From: Epinephelus fuscoguttatus
Taxonomy: Eukaryota > Chordata > Actinopteri > Perciformes > Serranidae
NCBI RefSeq assembly: GCF_011397635.1
Contig: NC_064775.1
Coordinates: forward strand, 13,839,452-13,903,451
Direction: 5' to 3'
DNA length: 64,000 nucleotides
Within the stretch, counting starts at the first letter, position 1. Each line of letters begins with the position of its first letter. Of the stretch, positions 47,330 to 60,200 are shown piece after piece. Under the pieces are notes generated by a model, which saw nothing but the letters and a program-made list of their open reading frames with translations, did not search any database and was not told the origin of the DNA. The position numbers and the translations under genes were made by a program.

Positions 47330-50300
47330 TTTTAAACATTTGAGTTTATATCTCTTCACCATATTCAATCACTCGGAACAGGAGGGATTTCAGGAGGCTA
47401 AAACAGTATCTGTCACTTCATTTTATCTCCCAACTTTGTGGTTATAAGCATGAGCGGATTATCAGACTATGGGCCCCTGGGAACAGATATGCAAATGGCC
47501 CCACCACCTGTCCTGCACAGGAGCAAGAAACACAGACCTTTTTTTGGTTATGCCTCTTTTTTTGTTGTTGTTTCGTGTGTCTTTTATTTCAGTTTGTGTA
47601 TATTTGGTCTTTATAGTCATTTTGTGTCTCTTTGAGGTCATTCTGTTGTTGTTTTTTATAGTACTTTTGTGTCTCTTTGAGGTCTTGTTGTTTCTTACAC
47701 GGTAGTTTTTGTTTCTTTGTAGTTCTTTTGTGTCTTTTTGAGATCTTTTTTTGTAGTAATTTTGTGTCTCTTTGAGGTCTTTTATTGTCTTTTTGGAGTA
47801 ATTTTGCATCTCTTAGAAGTCATTTTTGTCTTTTTGGAGTAATTTTGTGTCTCTGAGCTCTTTTTTTGTCTTTTTTGAGTACTTTTGTGTCTCTCTAAGG
47901 TCATTTTGTGTCTTACTCTGTCATTTTTGTTTCTTTGTGGTTATTTTGTGTGTTTTTGAGGTCTTTTTTGTCTTTTTGTAGTATTTTTTGTGTCTCTGAG
48001 ATACGACTGAAAGCTCTGAAAGAAATTGAGTAAGGGGACGTTAAGTTTGTTTGGGTTTTATTGTTGTTTTTTGGGCCAAACTGCTATTTCAGAGGTAAGA
48101 TCCAACTTTGAAGCTCAGCCTGTCTTCATGAGTTTTGAACACATTTAAGCAGTTTGAAATCATATTTGATCATTTGTACATTAATAATTAGTGTTTTATA
48201 AAATACTAATTAGCTTATAGTAACATTATTTAAGTATCATGTAGAGACAAGCTGCCAAGCTTTACACAGTATCTCATTTATATTTAGACCGTAGGTATTA
48301 AGATATTTAAAGGCACGAGGACAGAGTGGATCGTTACAACATGGAGTGAAAAAGTCACTAAAATGGGCTGAGATAAAATCACTTTTTATATCAATAGTAA
48401 TATAGTTTAATTGCTTACATTTTCCTGCCTAATTTGTGTGTATAAAAAGTTAAACATTTTTTTTAACTTAAACTGTTCTATAGTAATATTTTGAGTGATT
48501 ATCACAAAAGAAAAAAATGAATACATAGAAAATTTGCAAAATAACCTAGACTCCAGTAATATTTTCCATCACACAGAAACAAAACAGGAAAATAAACTCA
48601 CGTGAAGTTTAATTTGCACTTGGCAATCAGCGGGTAGATCAAACTGTCCATGACTGGCACCAAAACCAGGATCAAGATAGGGTTGACAGTCTGTTAAGTA
48701 GGAGAGTCACTCTTTTAGTGCTTTTTTCAAGCACAAGCATCAAGAAACATCCCAACAAAGTAAGTAAAATATAATCAACACAAGTGTCTTACCTGCATCT
48801 GATCAGGCTGGATTATAAGAAGTCCCTGTTGAAGAAAAAAAGGGAGGGAGACAGAATCTCAAATTAAAAAAACAGTCTGTGGTTTGTACTCACAAGGTTT
48901 GTCATAGGAAAACAATAAAACACTTACAAAGTCGCCGTCCATGGTGGTTGCCTGGAGGGTCCATCTGGAGCCCTGTAGAGGAGACACAGCTCTCCTTTAG
49001 TCTGTCTTTGGATTCTTTTGGTGCACATCTGGGTGCACATTATCTTTGTCTTTTTCTTTTGCTACTGATCACAGCTACATACAGTAAGTGTCAAGGAGAA
49101 ATTGGTGGTTACCTGCTGGTCAAAGAGAGCCCAGAACATTGGCAGAGGGATGTAGAGGAACAGCACCTTCAGCACCATCTTCACCTGAGCAATCAGGAGT
49201 TTCTGGAACCAAACATAGAAAAGGGTTAGGATTTTTACATCACTGAATATACTGTTTGTATTTGCATATACATGTATAATGCTCTTACATCGTATTTCTC
49301 CTCAGCCCAGTCCATCCAGTGGGTTCTCTTCGGGTACTCAGGAGCACGATGCCTAAAGCGGTTCTTGATAGCAAACTACAGATGGCAGAGAGGACAGTTC
49401 AATGTGAATTTTTCTCTGACTAAATAACATTTTGTTACCTAACCTAGACTAAAAAGTTAATAAAAAGTTCAAGTTTGAATAATTGTGATGTTCCCCGGTT
49501 CTATTTAAAACCATTGTACTCCATTTTCAAAACAAAAAAAACCTTTTGGAATAACAAAATGTTCACCTTTGAGGACCCACTTACCCCGATGCATTTGCAG
49601 ACTTTGACCAAGATGTTGCCCTGAGGGGCGTTCTTAGTGTACATCCCACTTCCAACAATGAACACAACTGCAGACACACACCAAATATATATCTTAACAT
49701 TTGACTACTTGTCAGAACAGCAACAGGAAGTTATAAGAAAAAATAGGAGGTCATCATCAATGTGGCAAACCAGAAGGATTATTTATCTATAAAAAGAATG
49801 AATCAATAACTTGTTAAAGGGGCATTTCAACTATGTAGCACTGTACTTTCATTAAGCTAGGGAGACTCACAAGAGACAAAGTTGAAGTAACAGAGGCTGA
49901 ATTATCTTGACTTTAAAGCTCTGTGTACACATATACAGATACTTTTGAAACATATTTTTTATCTCTACATTTTGGCCTCTTGTCCACACAAACATTTTTA
50001 GGGAGTTTTAGGTCACTGAAATTTGTTTCAAAACGCCTTCCAAGATGCAGATTTATAAACTTCTGGTTTATCTGTGTGGTCATGTAAGACGAAGCATAAT
50101 CTCCTCAATTCGCACATACCCATTGTTGCTTTGTGTAATGAGCATACACTAAAAACAACAACAATGGTGGACTTGGTTTGCTAACATTTTGTTAGCTCTG
50201 CTTGGTCTCATGACTACTGTATACCTAACCTTATTGCTGCACCACTTCACAGACAAACGGAGGCATACGCTACACCCAATGTTTTTACTTCACCTCAGCA

Positions 50301-53300
50301 TTCACAGTTTAAAGTCCACCAGAAACGAGAGTTTTGGATCAGGTCTGGTCTAACCAGCAGATGGTGGGATATTTTCCAGTGTGGGATTGTTGTCGATGAG
50401 GAATGGAAGGAAAAGGTTCACGTTTCCAGAGCAAAAAAGAAATGAATGCTTACTCAGAGCTACCACCATGAGAGCAGCAGGGACACCAAAGGCCAGTGGG
50501 TAGCACTTCTGCTGGGTGTGAATACCGCAGTCCTGAGCTGGAAATCACAGCACACACAGACACACAGTTTTAGAACTTCAACACCTGAGTCAACGATGTA
50601 TTTTATGCTCTGTGATCAACATCAGCGAACCTCTGAGGATGGGAGTGATGACAGTGGATAATAGACTGCCAGCATTGATGGACAGGTAGAAGATGGAGAA
50701 GAAGGTGCTCCTCTGCTTCTCCTGTTGGACACAAGGAGGTTAAACAGGTTCTGGACAAAAAAGCACTGATGTACATTTTTCATTCATCACACTACTGGAT
50801 GCATTTTATATAACATCTCATTTCAATAGAGTCATTGAGGCAATCTTTGTCCCTGGCCTTGAACAGTGTCATAAAGTCACTAAGACAGATGTACTTGTGG
50901 TTATTAGTTAATAAACAACGAGCTGGAAACAAATAGAGATACAAGAAGTGCTGACGAGTAAGTTGTCTTTTTAATTGCTGTGTGGGGCGTGTGTTCACGC
51001 ATGCAAGAAAGAGTAAGAGATAAAAAAAGTGTCCTGCATGTGGCCGATGCATGCATGGTCATAAGGAGACTAGTATATGTGTATAATGCCAAATAAATGA
51101 AAGAATTACATGCTCCTTGACAGTAAAAACCTCAGTAACACTTTATTTCACAGATCTGAATTTTTTCCAAATATGTTTCAAGTTTCTCAAGAAGTTTTTG
51201 TAATTTAGCGCATTTTCTTTTAAGAAAAAAGAAAGCTTGATTTTATAGAAACAGATTACATTCACCCAACAAAGGCCTGATCTCCTAATTATGACCTCCA
51301 TATCGCATAATTATGACATACTTTCTCATAACAAGAGATGTTTTCCGATGTTTTTTGTTTGTTTGTTTGTTTGTTTTTTTTGTAAATCATTTTTGAGCCT
51401 TTGCAGTTTTCTTGCAGCTGTGTGCTTGACTCTAGACAGATGTTCTGTTGTGACTGAAAGACTTTAGGTCAGCGATAGTGACCTAGTGATTGGTGGTTGC
51501 CCGAAGTGGCTGCCCACTGACCACTTTCTAATTCACATGAAAATAAATATTTTTATTATATATTTTTTTTTAATATATTTTTTTTCTTTGAATGCAAATA
51601 AGGTGAAACAATGCATTAAAAATCATCCTGTCATTTTGTATAAGTGGCCCATGGGCAAAGCAAGTTGAGTAAATCTGGTCTAGGTCATGCCAGCAGCTGC
51701 CTGGATTTAACTGTTCTTGTAGCAGTTGTACTGTCTCTATTGCCCTTAAATTAAGTAATCAATAAATATTTTTTTTCCAAGAAACTTCATGGAAGTTAGT
51801 AGGAAATAAACCAGAACTTACCGGCAACAATAATAAGCCCTCCAGTATTTATCACAGGACTGTTCCAGGTCTCATAAGACTGTAATCTGTCACCTCTGCC
51901 ATGTGTATACAGTATGTTTGCGTGTGCTTGAGCAACATCTAACCTGATCGTCGTCAAACTGATCTCCACCAAAGGCAGCCACGCAGGGTTTGATGCCTCC
52001 TGTACCCAGGGCAATAAGGAGCAAACCCACCATGGACAGAGCTCTGAGGTCGAAGCACAGCACAGATACAGTGTCACTACTATTTTTCTCTGTTGTGTTT
52101 CTGCGCACAGTTCTGTGTGTGTTCAACTCACATGTGGAAGGTCATGTTGTCGGGGTTGCCATCTTTGTTTGCATCCGTGATGTCATGGATAGCACTTACT
52201 GCCAAGATAACCTGTCCCAGTGCGTAAACGATGGACAGGTAAACAATAGTCCTGTGCAGAGGGAGGAGGAGGAGGAGGAAGGAGGAGTAGAGTAAAACAG
52301 ATGTACAGGTTCAGGTACAGATAAGATAGACAAGGGTCAAAAATCCAAGGATGACATTTAACAGCCCATTCTGTGAGATATACTTTAACCCCAAATCTAC
52401 TTCTCTATGTACTACAACAGCATGTAAAGCTAGTTGTATACTCCTAATGCATGTCTGTATTTGGTTGTAGGTAAAAGAGTCGCTGGATTTAAAACTCACT
52501 TGAACTTGCCGAGCCATGAATCAGCCACTATGGCTCCCAGGATGGGTGTCAGGTAGCAGAGAGCCACAAAGGTATGGTAGATAGTGGTGGCAAAGTCATC
52601 ATCCCATCTCAGGAAGTACTTGAAGTACAGCACGAGCACGGCTGCAGACAGGGAAGGAGACGGAGGAAAATGGGAGAAAGTAAAAATAATAATGCAGAAA
52701 AAGGTGGAAGTATTCACAACTTTTACGACAGTGTAAATATGCTCCTATTACAAACGACAGTCCTGCATTTAAAAGCTTACTCACATAAAAAATATACAGG
52801 TATAACCAGAAAATATATTTTAAGTATTTAAAGCAAAAACTGTCATATTATTATAGCTATTTTTAGATATTTATGTTTTTCTAATATGTGAATGAAGTAG
52901 TTTCATGACAGTGCATGAGATCCAGACCAAACCCTCTCACCTCGCATGCCATAGTAGGAGAATCGTTCGCAGAACTCATTGACGACGATGAAGAAGATGC
53001 TTATTGGGAAGCCAAAAACAGTCGCCTGTTAGAGGAGAAAGGAAAAACTTCAGTGACTGAAAAAGGAGTTTACAGGTTCTGCACAGCAAGTAGGACACTT
53101 ACTGTTGTTTCACTGACGTGTTAATAACTTACTTTGCAGTTTACAAGACCTTCGTCCCCTGACACCAAGAGTCACTTTCATACCTGAATTGTTTTTCAAT
53201 GCCATGATGATGTGATTATAATTATTTATGAATTTTTAAATACTCATAGATGAGTGCATATTTTTCCTCTTGGAAATTCAGTCCTGTTGGGTATAATGAC

Positions 53301-53682
53301 AGTAACTAATAAATAGGTGCATTTTTAACTACTACAGACATTTTGACTTACACTCTTTTTCTTGGGCTTCCTCATCTCGTCTTTGTCTGCAGAAATGAAG
53401 TCACACATTATGCAAACTAACATTTTTTTCTGAGATAAAATACAAAAAAGTGAAATATGCAGATAAATATTGTTAAATGTGACAACAAATTTAGCTTGTT
53501 TGTGTAAATTTCTGCCAAGTGCATGAAGCAAATACCAATAATCATATAACCAAGTGTAATGCATGAGATAAACAGAGAATATTTCTCTGACACTTGCAGG
53601 AAAAGAAATCCCAAAATGTAAGGATGGGTCCCTGAGCGTCCGAGTCACAGGGTTCCCATCCAGACTGGGACTCACCTGCCAT
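42329..53682 (-). CDS. slc15a1: Solute carrier family 15 member 1 (PEPT1), proton-coupled oligopeptide transporter
   Basis: Twenty-three coding exons, as in the human gene, in reading order: 53682-53676, 53386-53352, 53025-52941, 52641-52500, 52251-52132, 52043-51944, 50721-50631, 50537-50454, 49667-49585, 49375-49289, 49202-49113, 48972-48928, 48825-48793, 48690-48602, 47274-47193, 47109-46993, 46861-46721, 46293-46247, 45073-44966, 44880-44766, 44672-44535, 42996-42889, 42580-42329; 732 aa, all in phase. The protein imports di- and tripeptides with protons across the intestinal brush border (12 TM, POT/MFS fold). Visible: ExxERFSYYG at residues 31-40, His65 (human His57), FWALFDQQGSRW with Trp302 (human Trp294), Asp349 (human Asp341), GEVVFSVTGLEFSYSQ at 598-613. 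The extracellular domain (about 392-585) has sequons NRS, NVT and NMS. The cytosolic tail is long, charged and ends in QTKI. Exon 18 uses a GC donor. The exon 20 donor (AAT|GTAATT) is weak; an in-frame alternative is ACC|GTGATC. Whether it is teleost slc15a1a or slc15a1b is open. Confidence 0.95.
42630..42775 (-). repeat. Dispersed percomorph repeat in the last slc15a1 intron
   Basis: GCATTTTGGGAAATTCATTG, GATGAGAAGATTTATACCAC and TCTCATGTCTGTCTGTTGAA follow a repeat I recognise as very abundant in spiny-rayed fishes. A more decayed start of the same kind (GACATTTTGGGAAATGTGCT) is at 60588 in a dock9 intron. Non-coding; class uncertain. Confidence 0.7.
43658..44035 (-). pseudogene. L1-type LINE fragment, C-terminal ORF2
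   Basis: An open frame of 123 codons in the intron between slc15a1 exons 21 and 22 includes IQFKILHRIHFNKARLSKIF, TCDRCSQARANFTHMIWSCP and EYWRSFFDVIS. The C-x2-C...H-x3-W-x-C-P pattern is the cysteine-rich end of fish L1/Tx1-type ORF2. It is cut on both sides (stop after FGIPG, no RT domain), so it is a dead fragment. Confidence 0.8.
45290..45960. repeat. Composite dispersed repeat in slc15a1 intron 18
   Basis: Its left part (45335-45480) is the inverted relative of 5125-5275. Its right part has GGTACCTATGGAACCCATTT, ATATCTTGAGATGACAG, AAGGGACCCCTCTGAAAATG, TGCCAAAATTAAGCTC and TTTGGAGCGTTATTTAGCC in the order I know from an extremely common percomorph repeat. Non-coding. Confidence 0.7.
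47293..47329. repeat. (CA)n microsatellite
   Basis: Eighteen CA units, 20 bp upstream (on the coding strand) of the exon 15 acceptor of slc15a1 and part of its upstream intron. Confidence 0.95.
47447..48005. repeat. Degenerate minisatellite-like array in slc15a1 intron 14
   Basis: More than ten degenerate units of TTTTGTGTCTCTTTGAGGTC type, each about 30-50 bp. The head (GAGCGGATTATCAGACTATG then GGCCCC) resembles that of the 17.82-kb array, whose units are on the opposite strand. Confidence 0.75.
49915..50130. repeat. Possible DNA-transposon relic
   Basis: GTCCACACAAACATTTTTAG followed by GGTCACTGAAA and CAAAACGCCTTCCAAGATGC resembles the ends of fish DNA-transposon MITEs containing GTCCACAC and AAAACGC. 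No second end was identified. Confidence 0.35.
51356..51380. repeat. (TTTG)n tract
   Basis: Five to six TTTG units in slc15a1 intron 6. Confidence 0.9.
52260..52287. repeat. (GGA)n tract
   Basis: GGA repeats 10-35 bp from the exon 5 acceptor of slc15a1; on the coding strand this is a CCT-rich stretch and forms its pyrimidine tract. Confidence 0.85.
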
Positions 53683-53920
53683 GGCTGCTGTGTGTGTCGA
53701 CTTTAGGTCACTTCTCCAACAAAATCCTTCAGTAAAAAGACACAGAGAGACTTGTGACCCCTGTTCAGATCAGATCCACGACACGAAGACCGAGCCGAGG
53801 CCTGGCCGGCTTCCTTTGTAACCTCCCATCAACCCTCCTGCAACGCCCACTGATGCTGAACTGTGGATCATACACACCTCCCAACATGCAAGTCACCATT
53901 ATTCCCACCTCCCAGCACAT
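53683..53920 (-). promoter_or_regulatory. slc15a1: Probable 5' UTR and promoter of slc15a1
   Basis: Directly upstream of the start codon (CAGCCATGG). On the minus strand it contains GGGCGTTGC, GGTTACAAAGG and a short GC-rich block (GGCCAGGCCTCGGCTCGG). Sites for intestinal factors cannot be claimed from inspection alone. The start site is not known. Confidence 0.4.
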
Positions 53921-53939
53921 TCTCTTTATCATAATCACA

Positions 53940-53967
53940 AGTGTGTGTGTGTGTGTGTGTGTGTGTC
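53940..53967. repeat. (TG)n microsatellite
   Basis: Fourteen TG units about 260 bp upstream of the slc15a1 start codon. Confidence 0.95.
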
Positions 53968-53969
53968 AG

Positions 53970-55160
53970 TAATTACTTTATGACTCAGGAAACTCAGGTA
54001 GAATATGAGGGTCTTGCCTTGCAGATAAAGAGGATTTGACAGGTCAGCTGATAAAGCACACAACCTTCATACTGTATTTATCACTGCTTTCTAAATGAAA
54101 AATCTGATGCTTAGCTCTGAGACAGGGATGTGATACATGCAAAGCACAAACTGCGATTATATTTATGACAGCAACAGCAGTAGCAGCTAAAACATGAACA
54201 TATAAAACTGTAGCTTACAATATAGAAATCTTGAAAATGTGTAATTTCCAAAGAAAGACACACAAGCACACACCATGACAGGCTAGTAGGACTCACACTG
54301 GACACATGATGTTTAGCAGCCCAAATCTCCAAAACAATGACACAGTCAGGGTGTTTGTGACACAGAGTGCAGAGGGGATTTTACAGGAGTCAGCATCCTG
54401 ATTTCACTCCCGTCTCTCCTGTTTCCGTTTACTGAATGCTCAGCTCCATCAACTCACTGACCATCATGGCGACTCATGACCACATGCACAAACAGAGAGA
54501 GACACACACATTTTAAAGAAGGAAACATTAGTCATTTTTCATTATAGTTATTCTAACTAACATTAGAAAATGACATCATCATGTGCAAGGACACACCCAG
54601 AGCTCATTCTCAAAACTAAATTTTTAAAGCACTAATGTATGGAGCCCTGCAGCTGACAAAATAGTGAGGGTTGTCAGACAAGTCTAAACTGTAACTGAGC
54701 CCAGTTAGCAAGCTAAATTAGCTAGTGTTAGCTTGCTGGTTAAAATCCCTTTGCTGCTGTTTACAGTTTATACTGTAGCCTATACAGTAGTGAGTGGCCT
54801 ATATTTAACTATAATGAACACTGCTCACATAGCTGGCTAGTAGCTGAAATGGTGCTAAAATTGTTTAGCTACCAGTGTTTTCTATTAACTATCCAGATAG
54901 TAAAGACAGGAAATGAGGGGGAAGAGAGTAGTAGAGGATAAAGGCCTACAAAAAGGGTCCCAGAGCAACATCTGAAGCAATAACTATTTAAAGTTTGCAA
55001 ACATCATCATAAACTGCTGGTCAAACCAGACCAAGTCTGGTTGTAGCGGCAAAAACAAATATGAAAATTAGCAAAAGTGTGTTTTATTGTTTCTGAATTC
55101 AACTTTTTCATTTGTTGTTTCTTTTTTAAAGCTACACACTGGAGTTTAAAGTAAAAATCT
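53970..55160. other. Upstream DNA between slc15a1 and dock9
   Basis: No coding exon or named repeat recognised. Any distal slc15a1 regulatory sites would lie here. Confidence 0.5.
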
Positions 55161-55164
55161 GAAA

Positions 55165-55640
55165 CTTTATGGACCCTATTTAAATGATCTATTGCTCATG
55201 ATCTAAAGTGCAAGAGGCACAAGTGCATTTAGGGCATAGCCAACCACTTTTGCTAGTTAAACTGCTCAAAATATGGGTGCAAAATAAGGCGCAAGGGGCA
55301 AAGGATTTAGTCCCTTAATAAGGTGTGTGTGGGCATAACATCTCCCATTCCCTTCAAAAGCCAAGTGTGCAAGTAGATTGTATGCACATTGTGAGCCTGC
55401 CTATGTAGGCACATTTGAATTACAAGCCCTTTACAGTAAATATCAGGAACTCCATCTTTCTGATGTCAGACCAGGTTTTTGCTGCCTCAAAATAGCAACA
55501 CGCCAACAATGCGCATTTGCATACCCATGGGTGCGAGAACAATTTACACAAAGTGGGTGCTGGCTGTAAAAATGACAAATGTGTCAGTCTAAAACTAGCA
55601 ATGACAGTGTGTAAGATGTGGCCCTATATCTCTTTTTAGA
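55165..55640. mobile_element. Non-autonomous DNA element (teleost GGACCCTATTTAAATGATCT family)
   Basis: GGACCCTATTTAAATGATCT, AAGTGCATTTAGGGC, AGTCCCTTAATAAGG and CATCTCCCATTCCCTTCAAA appear in the order I know from a frequent fish DNA-transposon family; the right edge ends in TGTGGCCCTATATC, a weak inverted match to the left edge. The 63-codon frame inside (55378-55569) is not a recognised protein. Confidence 0.6.
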
Positions 55641-56194
55641 CTCTGTTTTAATTATCTTATAATATTATTTATTAATGCATACCATTATATTCTTTACTTT
55701 TCTGATAATATTGCTAGATTTTGTCAGTTTTGGGCCTCCATACTGATATACACTTCTGCTGCCGAAAACAAATTCTCAAAGTTAGTCTTCTGGGACATAC
55801 ACAGCACTTGTCAACTGATTCAGTATCATCAATGTGCAGTATAAATAATGCATACAATTTAGTGTAAGGCAGGTAACCGTCAATTTTTTCAACTTACCCA
55901 TGGTACCAAACTGCCATATATCCACCATATTTATGAGTACTTCTTCCTCTGTGTGTTTACACTGTCCAGGGAGAGTTGCAAAAGCTTTACTGACAGTTGG
56001 GAGTCTGTGGCTTCTGCTTCACAGATAAGAGACAGCTTTGAGTTATATCTGAAATAAGAAAAGGGGCTTGGAGGGTTAAAGTGTGTTCAAGGACTTTCAA
56101 AACTAAACATGAAATAAAATGCTTTCACATTCTCACATTGTTGCAAATTGAAAGTGGACATAGTGAGGTGATATTAAAAGCAACACATGGGCAA

Positions 56195-57250
56195 AGGTAT
56201 TATTACATTTTTTATTTATAAGTCTTAAACATATTTACATGAGCAGTCATTAAGTAAAAATGTATCTTTAATCTTACCTCACAGATAATAAAAGGCATCT
56301 ACATGACAGACAAAGAAACAAAGGGGGTAGATTACAAATTGTCACACCCTTGTCTTGCCTCGCACAGTCTTTTTCTAATGTCTTTGGCAAGAGTGGTTTT
56401 CTGTGCAGTATGTGTCCTTGGTAACGATAGAAAATATTGCACACGCTTTTCTTTACAGAAAATAGGTTAAAACATTGCGGTTCACTTGGCTTTAGACAGT
56501 TTCTATACACGTCCATTGGCCTAAAATAGATTGAATGATTCTTTAAATGTCCACGTTAAGATAAAAGATAAACTCTGATGCTTCTGCGCTGCATGGAAAA
56601 TGCATCTGCTGTAACAGGGAATCAATGGAGAAGAATAGAAAAGGGAGAAGTAAAAATACTGTGTATCAGCTTAAGAATGTATGTACGGTTACAGCAGCGG
56701 CATTTATTCATTTATTTCCATTAAAAACTTAATTGAAGTACTCTCTCTTACAAACACTGTACATGAAAGGGAGCCCTACAGTTAAAAACAGATAAGGTGA
56801 TGACTGGGGTCAAATACTGAAGTACCTCAAGTTTGTTACACATCCCTTGGGTGGAGCTTAAGACACCAGGATAATTAAGATAACACCATGTTGTTGGTCA
56901 CAGTATTGGACACACAGCTGCTGTGCTCAACCCCATCTTACACAGACAAAAAATATACAGAGGGATAAATGACCCAGAACTGGCAAAATGTCGACAGAAT
57001 TGCTGTTCACAAGTCAACAGTGTTGACTGGAGTCTCCATAGGAAACAAGAACAATGGGCCAACTGACAACAGGCAGGGAACATGACATTTTCCAGCTCAT
57101 GACGTGTAAAGAAATAGCAAGATAAAAAATACCAATGTATGATGGCTTCAGTTTGTGTTTAAGTACTTAGAATTTGTCCAAGTTGTTTCGTCTTGACAGA
57201 CAGGAAGTTTAATCAGTCATTCGTGGTGAAGAAGGCATGAGTCTGGTGTA
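56195..57250 (-). other. dock9: dock9 3' UTR with polyadenylation signal
   Basis: After the stop codon at 57251-57253 the minus strand has no further exon. AATAAA stands at 56216-56211, giving a UTR of about 1.05 kb; other AT-rich near-matches occur near 56700. Confidence 0.6.
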
Positions 57251-60200
57251 TCAGAGTATGGTGGTGGAGCCATGTGGGTTGGCACTGGTCGGTGTGCCAC
57301 TGATGGCGTTGAAGATGCCCATGGAGTCAGACAGAGTGCTTCTTGAACCGTCTTCCACTGGGTTTATCTGGAAGGATCATTGGGAAAGATATTTATTTTA
57401 TTCTGTTGAAAAGTGAAGTTCAGGGAATGTAGGAAAATTACAGTGTTTTGGTGTTTTGGCTACAACATTTTTTTTTTCTGTCTTCCATTGTCTACAGTGG
57501 CCACAATCAGTTCTGTCAGACACTTCGCAGCCAGAATGCAGTGATTTTATATGAATCGGTACTTGGTAGTACTGACGTAATTTGGTTAGGTTCCCTTAAA
57601 CAAACGAGTTCAGTACCCAAACGTTGTGGCCAGTCATTCATTTGGTGGCTGTAGTTTATTTAACACTCCTTTATTTTGTTGGAATATTCACCATTTTGTA
57701 AAGTTGGTCATAACAATATGAATTTGCGATATTGGGGGGAGGGTAGTGCATTTTTTGTGTGAACCAGAGGAAGTATTAAAAAAATGTTTAACATACTGGC
57801 ATCGGCTTTACTTTTGTATAATACAAAAAAATAATATTCAGCCCCACTCCACATCCTAATAATATTCATACAGTCCCTTACTATTCTTTAAAAGAGTACA
57901 CCAGTAACAAAAGCAGCATTACCATCCAATCTGCTCAGGCCAGCACAAAGAGAGCAGGAGACAGGAGACAGGGTTAGTAAATGAGCAGAAGACTGCAGCA
58001 GTGGACATCTCTTTAAGGTTACAGTGGTTACAGTGATGCATGTGCAGCTTTAAATATTTCCACATGCTATCTGATGGACCCCAAGTACCTTAGAGAATCG
58101 TGGGATCACATATTTCAATCAAAAGTCATAAAATTCAATATGTAGATATCTTACATTTGTAAAATACATTAGACAGGAAACTCGGTGCACTGAGGTCATT
58201 TAAGGTGTACTAAATATTCACAGAGGTGTGTTAAAATAAAGCTAAAGAGAAAAAAATTCAATAAATTCATTTCAGAAACAGTTTTTATAGAGTGCACAAG
58301 CTGGGTTCTTCAGGGATGGGCTTATGGATGATAAAATATGTGTCAGACATCTAGCGTCTGCAGCTAAAACTTGTCTTACATAGTTCGCTACATGCAATAA
58401 CAGCTGATCCTAGTCTGAATGATATAGCATATATCCATTACCACCTCTGGGGTTCCTACCTGCTCATGCATGATGTTTGATAGCTCCCTGGTAAGGTCCC
58501 TGTAGTTGGCCTTCATCTCATCATGATACTCCTGCTGGTCCTCTTTGATCAGCCTCTCGTTCACTCCCAGCCCCTGACCACAGGCATCCACAAACTGCCT
58601 GAGAGGAAAGGTAACAGGGTTTTAATGCCAATTCAAAACACATATGAACAACATGCAAAGAGTAGAGAGAGAAGAGTAACATGGTGGGCCACATTTTAGA
58701 CTGATAAGCAGTGCAGTTATTCGTCCTAGATGCTGATATGGTTATTATGGAGAGGAGAACAGGAGAGTAAAAAGGCTGGCAGACAAAATCATCAGATTTG
58801 TGTGTACTGATTAGGAGAATGTCATCAAAAATAATAAATAAAATGAACAGAAACTTTATATTTCCATTGTGTTTTCTACATTCCCTACATTTTATTAGTA
58901 GCTCTACTTCCCCTCATTAACGTCCTCTCAGCCCTTGGTATTACATAACAGCATACTTTGTAAAGGCCACTAAGAAAGTGGAGATGTGGGCATGGAGGGA
59001 GCGGGCAGTTTAAATGGCACACACCTGCCCTCATGAGCTTTAAGTCCAAACTATCATGGATCACTTGTAGGCTTAGTGCTACACTGCCGACAATTTCAAA
59101 ACATCTGATTTAGAAATTTGTGTTTGTGATCTGCGACAGTTTTATGATATCTTGCAAAACAACAATTTTCCCATGCATTTACAGATAATGTTGGGAATAA
59201 AGATATGACACCAGCTGAACCCTACAACAATCTAAGTACATATTAACTGCAATTAGTTATATTGCATTTAAAAATGTCAAGTTATAAATGAGATTTTCTA
59301 TCTAAACTAGCCATACCCTGCCATAAACGAGATATGATGCAGGGAAAGAGGAAAAGTTCAAGCTTCAATTTTACATATGCAAATGTTTCAGTCAGTGATG
59401 AGTACCTGAACACCTCTTTGAGCTGTTTGACCTTGTTGTCAGGATACTTCTTGGCACTACCGTCGTCGAGGAAAGCTCTGGCGTAAGCAAGTGGACCAGC
59501 ATTGACCTGAAAAACAAAAGAGGTCAAAGACTGTAAATGACACTGATAAAAAGTAAAACAATTTGCAACAGTGCAACGTGGTGGTTTGTACCTGAACACT
59601 GATGCTGCCTTGCAGTTTGAGCTGCAGGCGGATCATGTCTACTTCAGAGGCCGAGCACAGCAGTCGCAGCTCGGCCACCTTGGCACTCATCTCGTCTATG
59701 GCCACCTCGATGGGGCTCAGGTCAGTCTGGTGTTGGTACATGACTGCTATACGCTTCTTCACATAGGGGAAACAGTGGGTGGCTGGATGGGAATGAGATA
59801 GGAGGAGGAAAAAAAAGGACAGTATCTTGTAACAGTAGCATCAACCAGGTGCTAGCTTGGACACTGAAACACCCCTATATGCATACCATTGTGTGTCTAG
59901 TTTTGTCTGCGTGATAACACTCATAACCAGGATGTTAATCAAGTCCAACCATGCATGTTAACAGTCACTGACAGAACTCACTATCAGTTAGCGTGATTAT
60001 TACTGAGGCAAGATAACACCTGAACTTTGGGATTGAGTGGACAGGCCAGTAATAAATCTCACCTGGCATTATCTGATTAACGTTTCAGGTGACTGACGCT
60101 AAGGCCAGACACCTCAGAGTAATAATACATGGCAACCAGGAAGATATTCTTCTTTGCTTCCTGACACAGCTGTGTTGATACAGCTGGCTGGAAAACCTTG

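Noticed and set aside
47560-48005. Regularly spaced repeats that might suggest a CRISPR-like array.
   Set aside because: Units are degenerate and low in complexity, without unique spacers, in a vertebrate intron.
55378-55569. 63-codon frame in the DNA element upstream of dock9.
   Set aside because: No transposase or other domain; it lies in a non-autonomous element.
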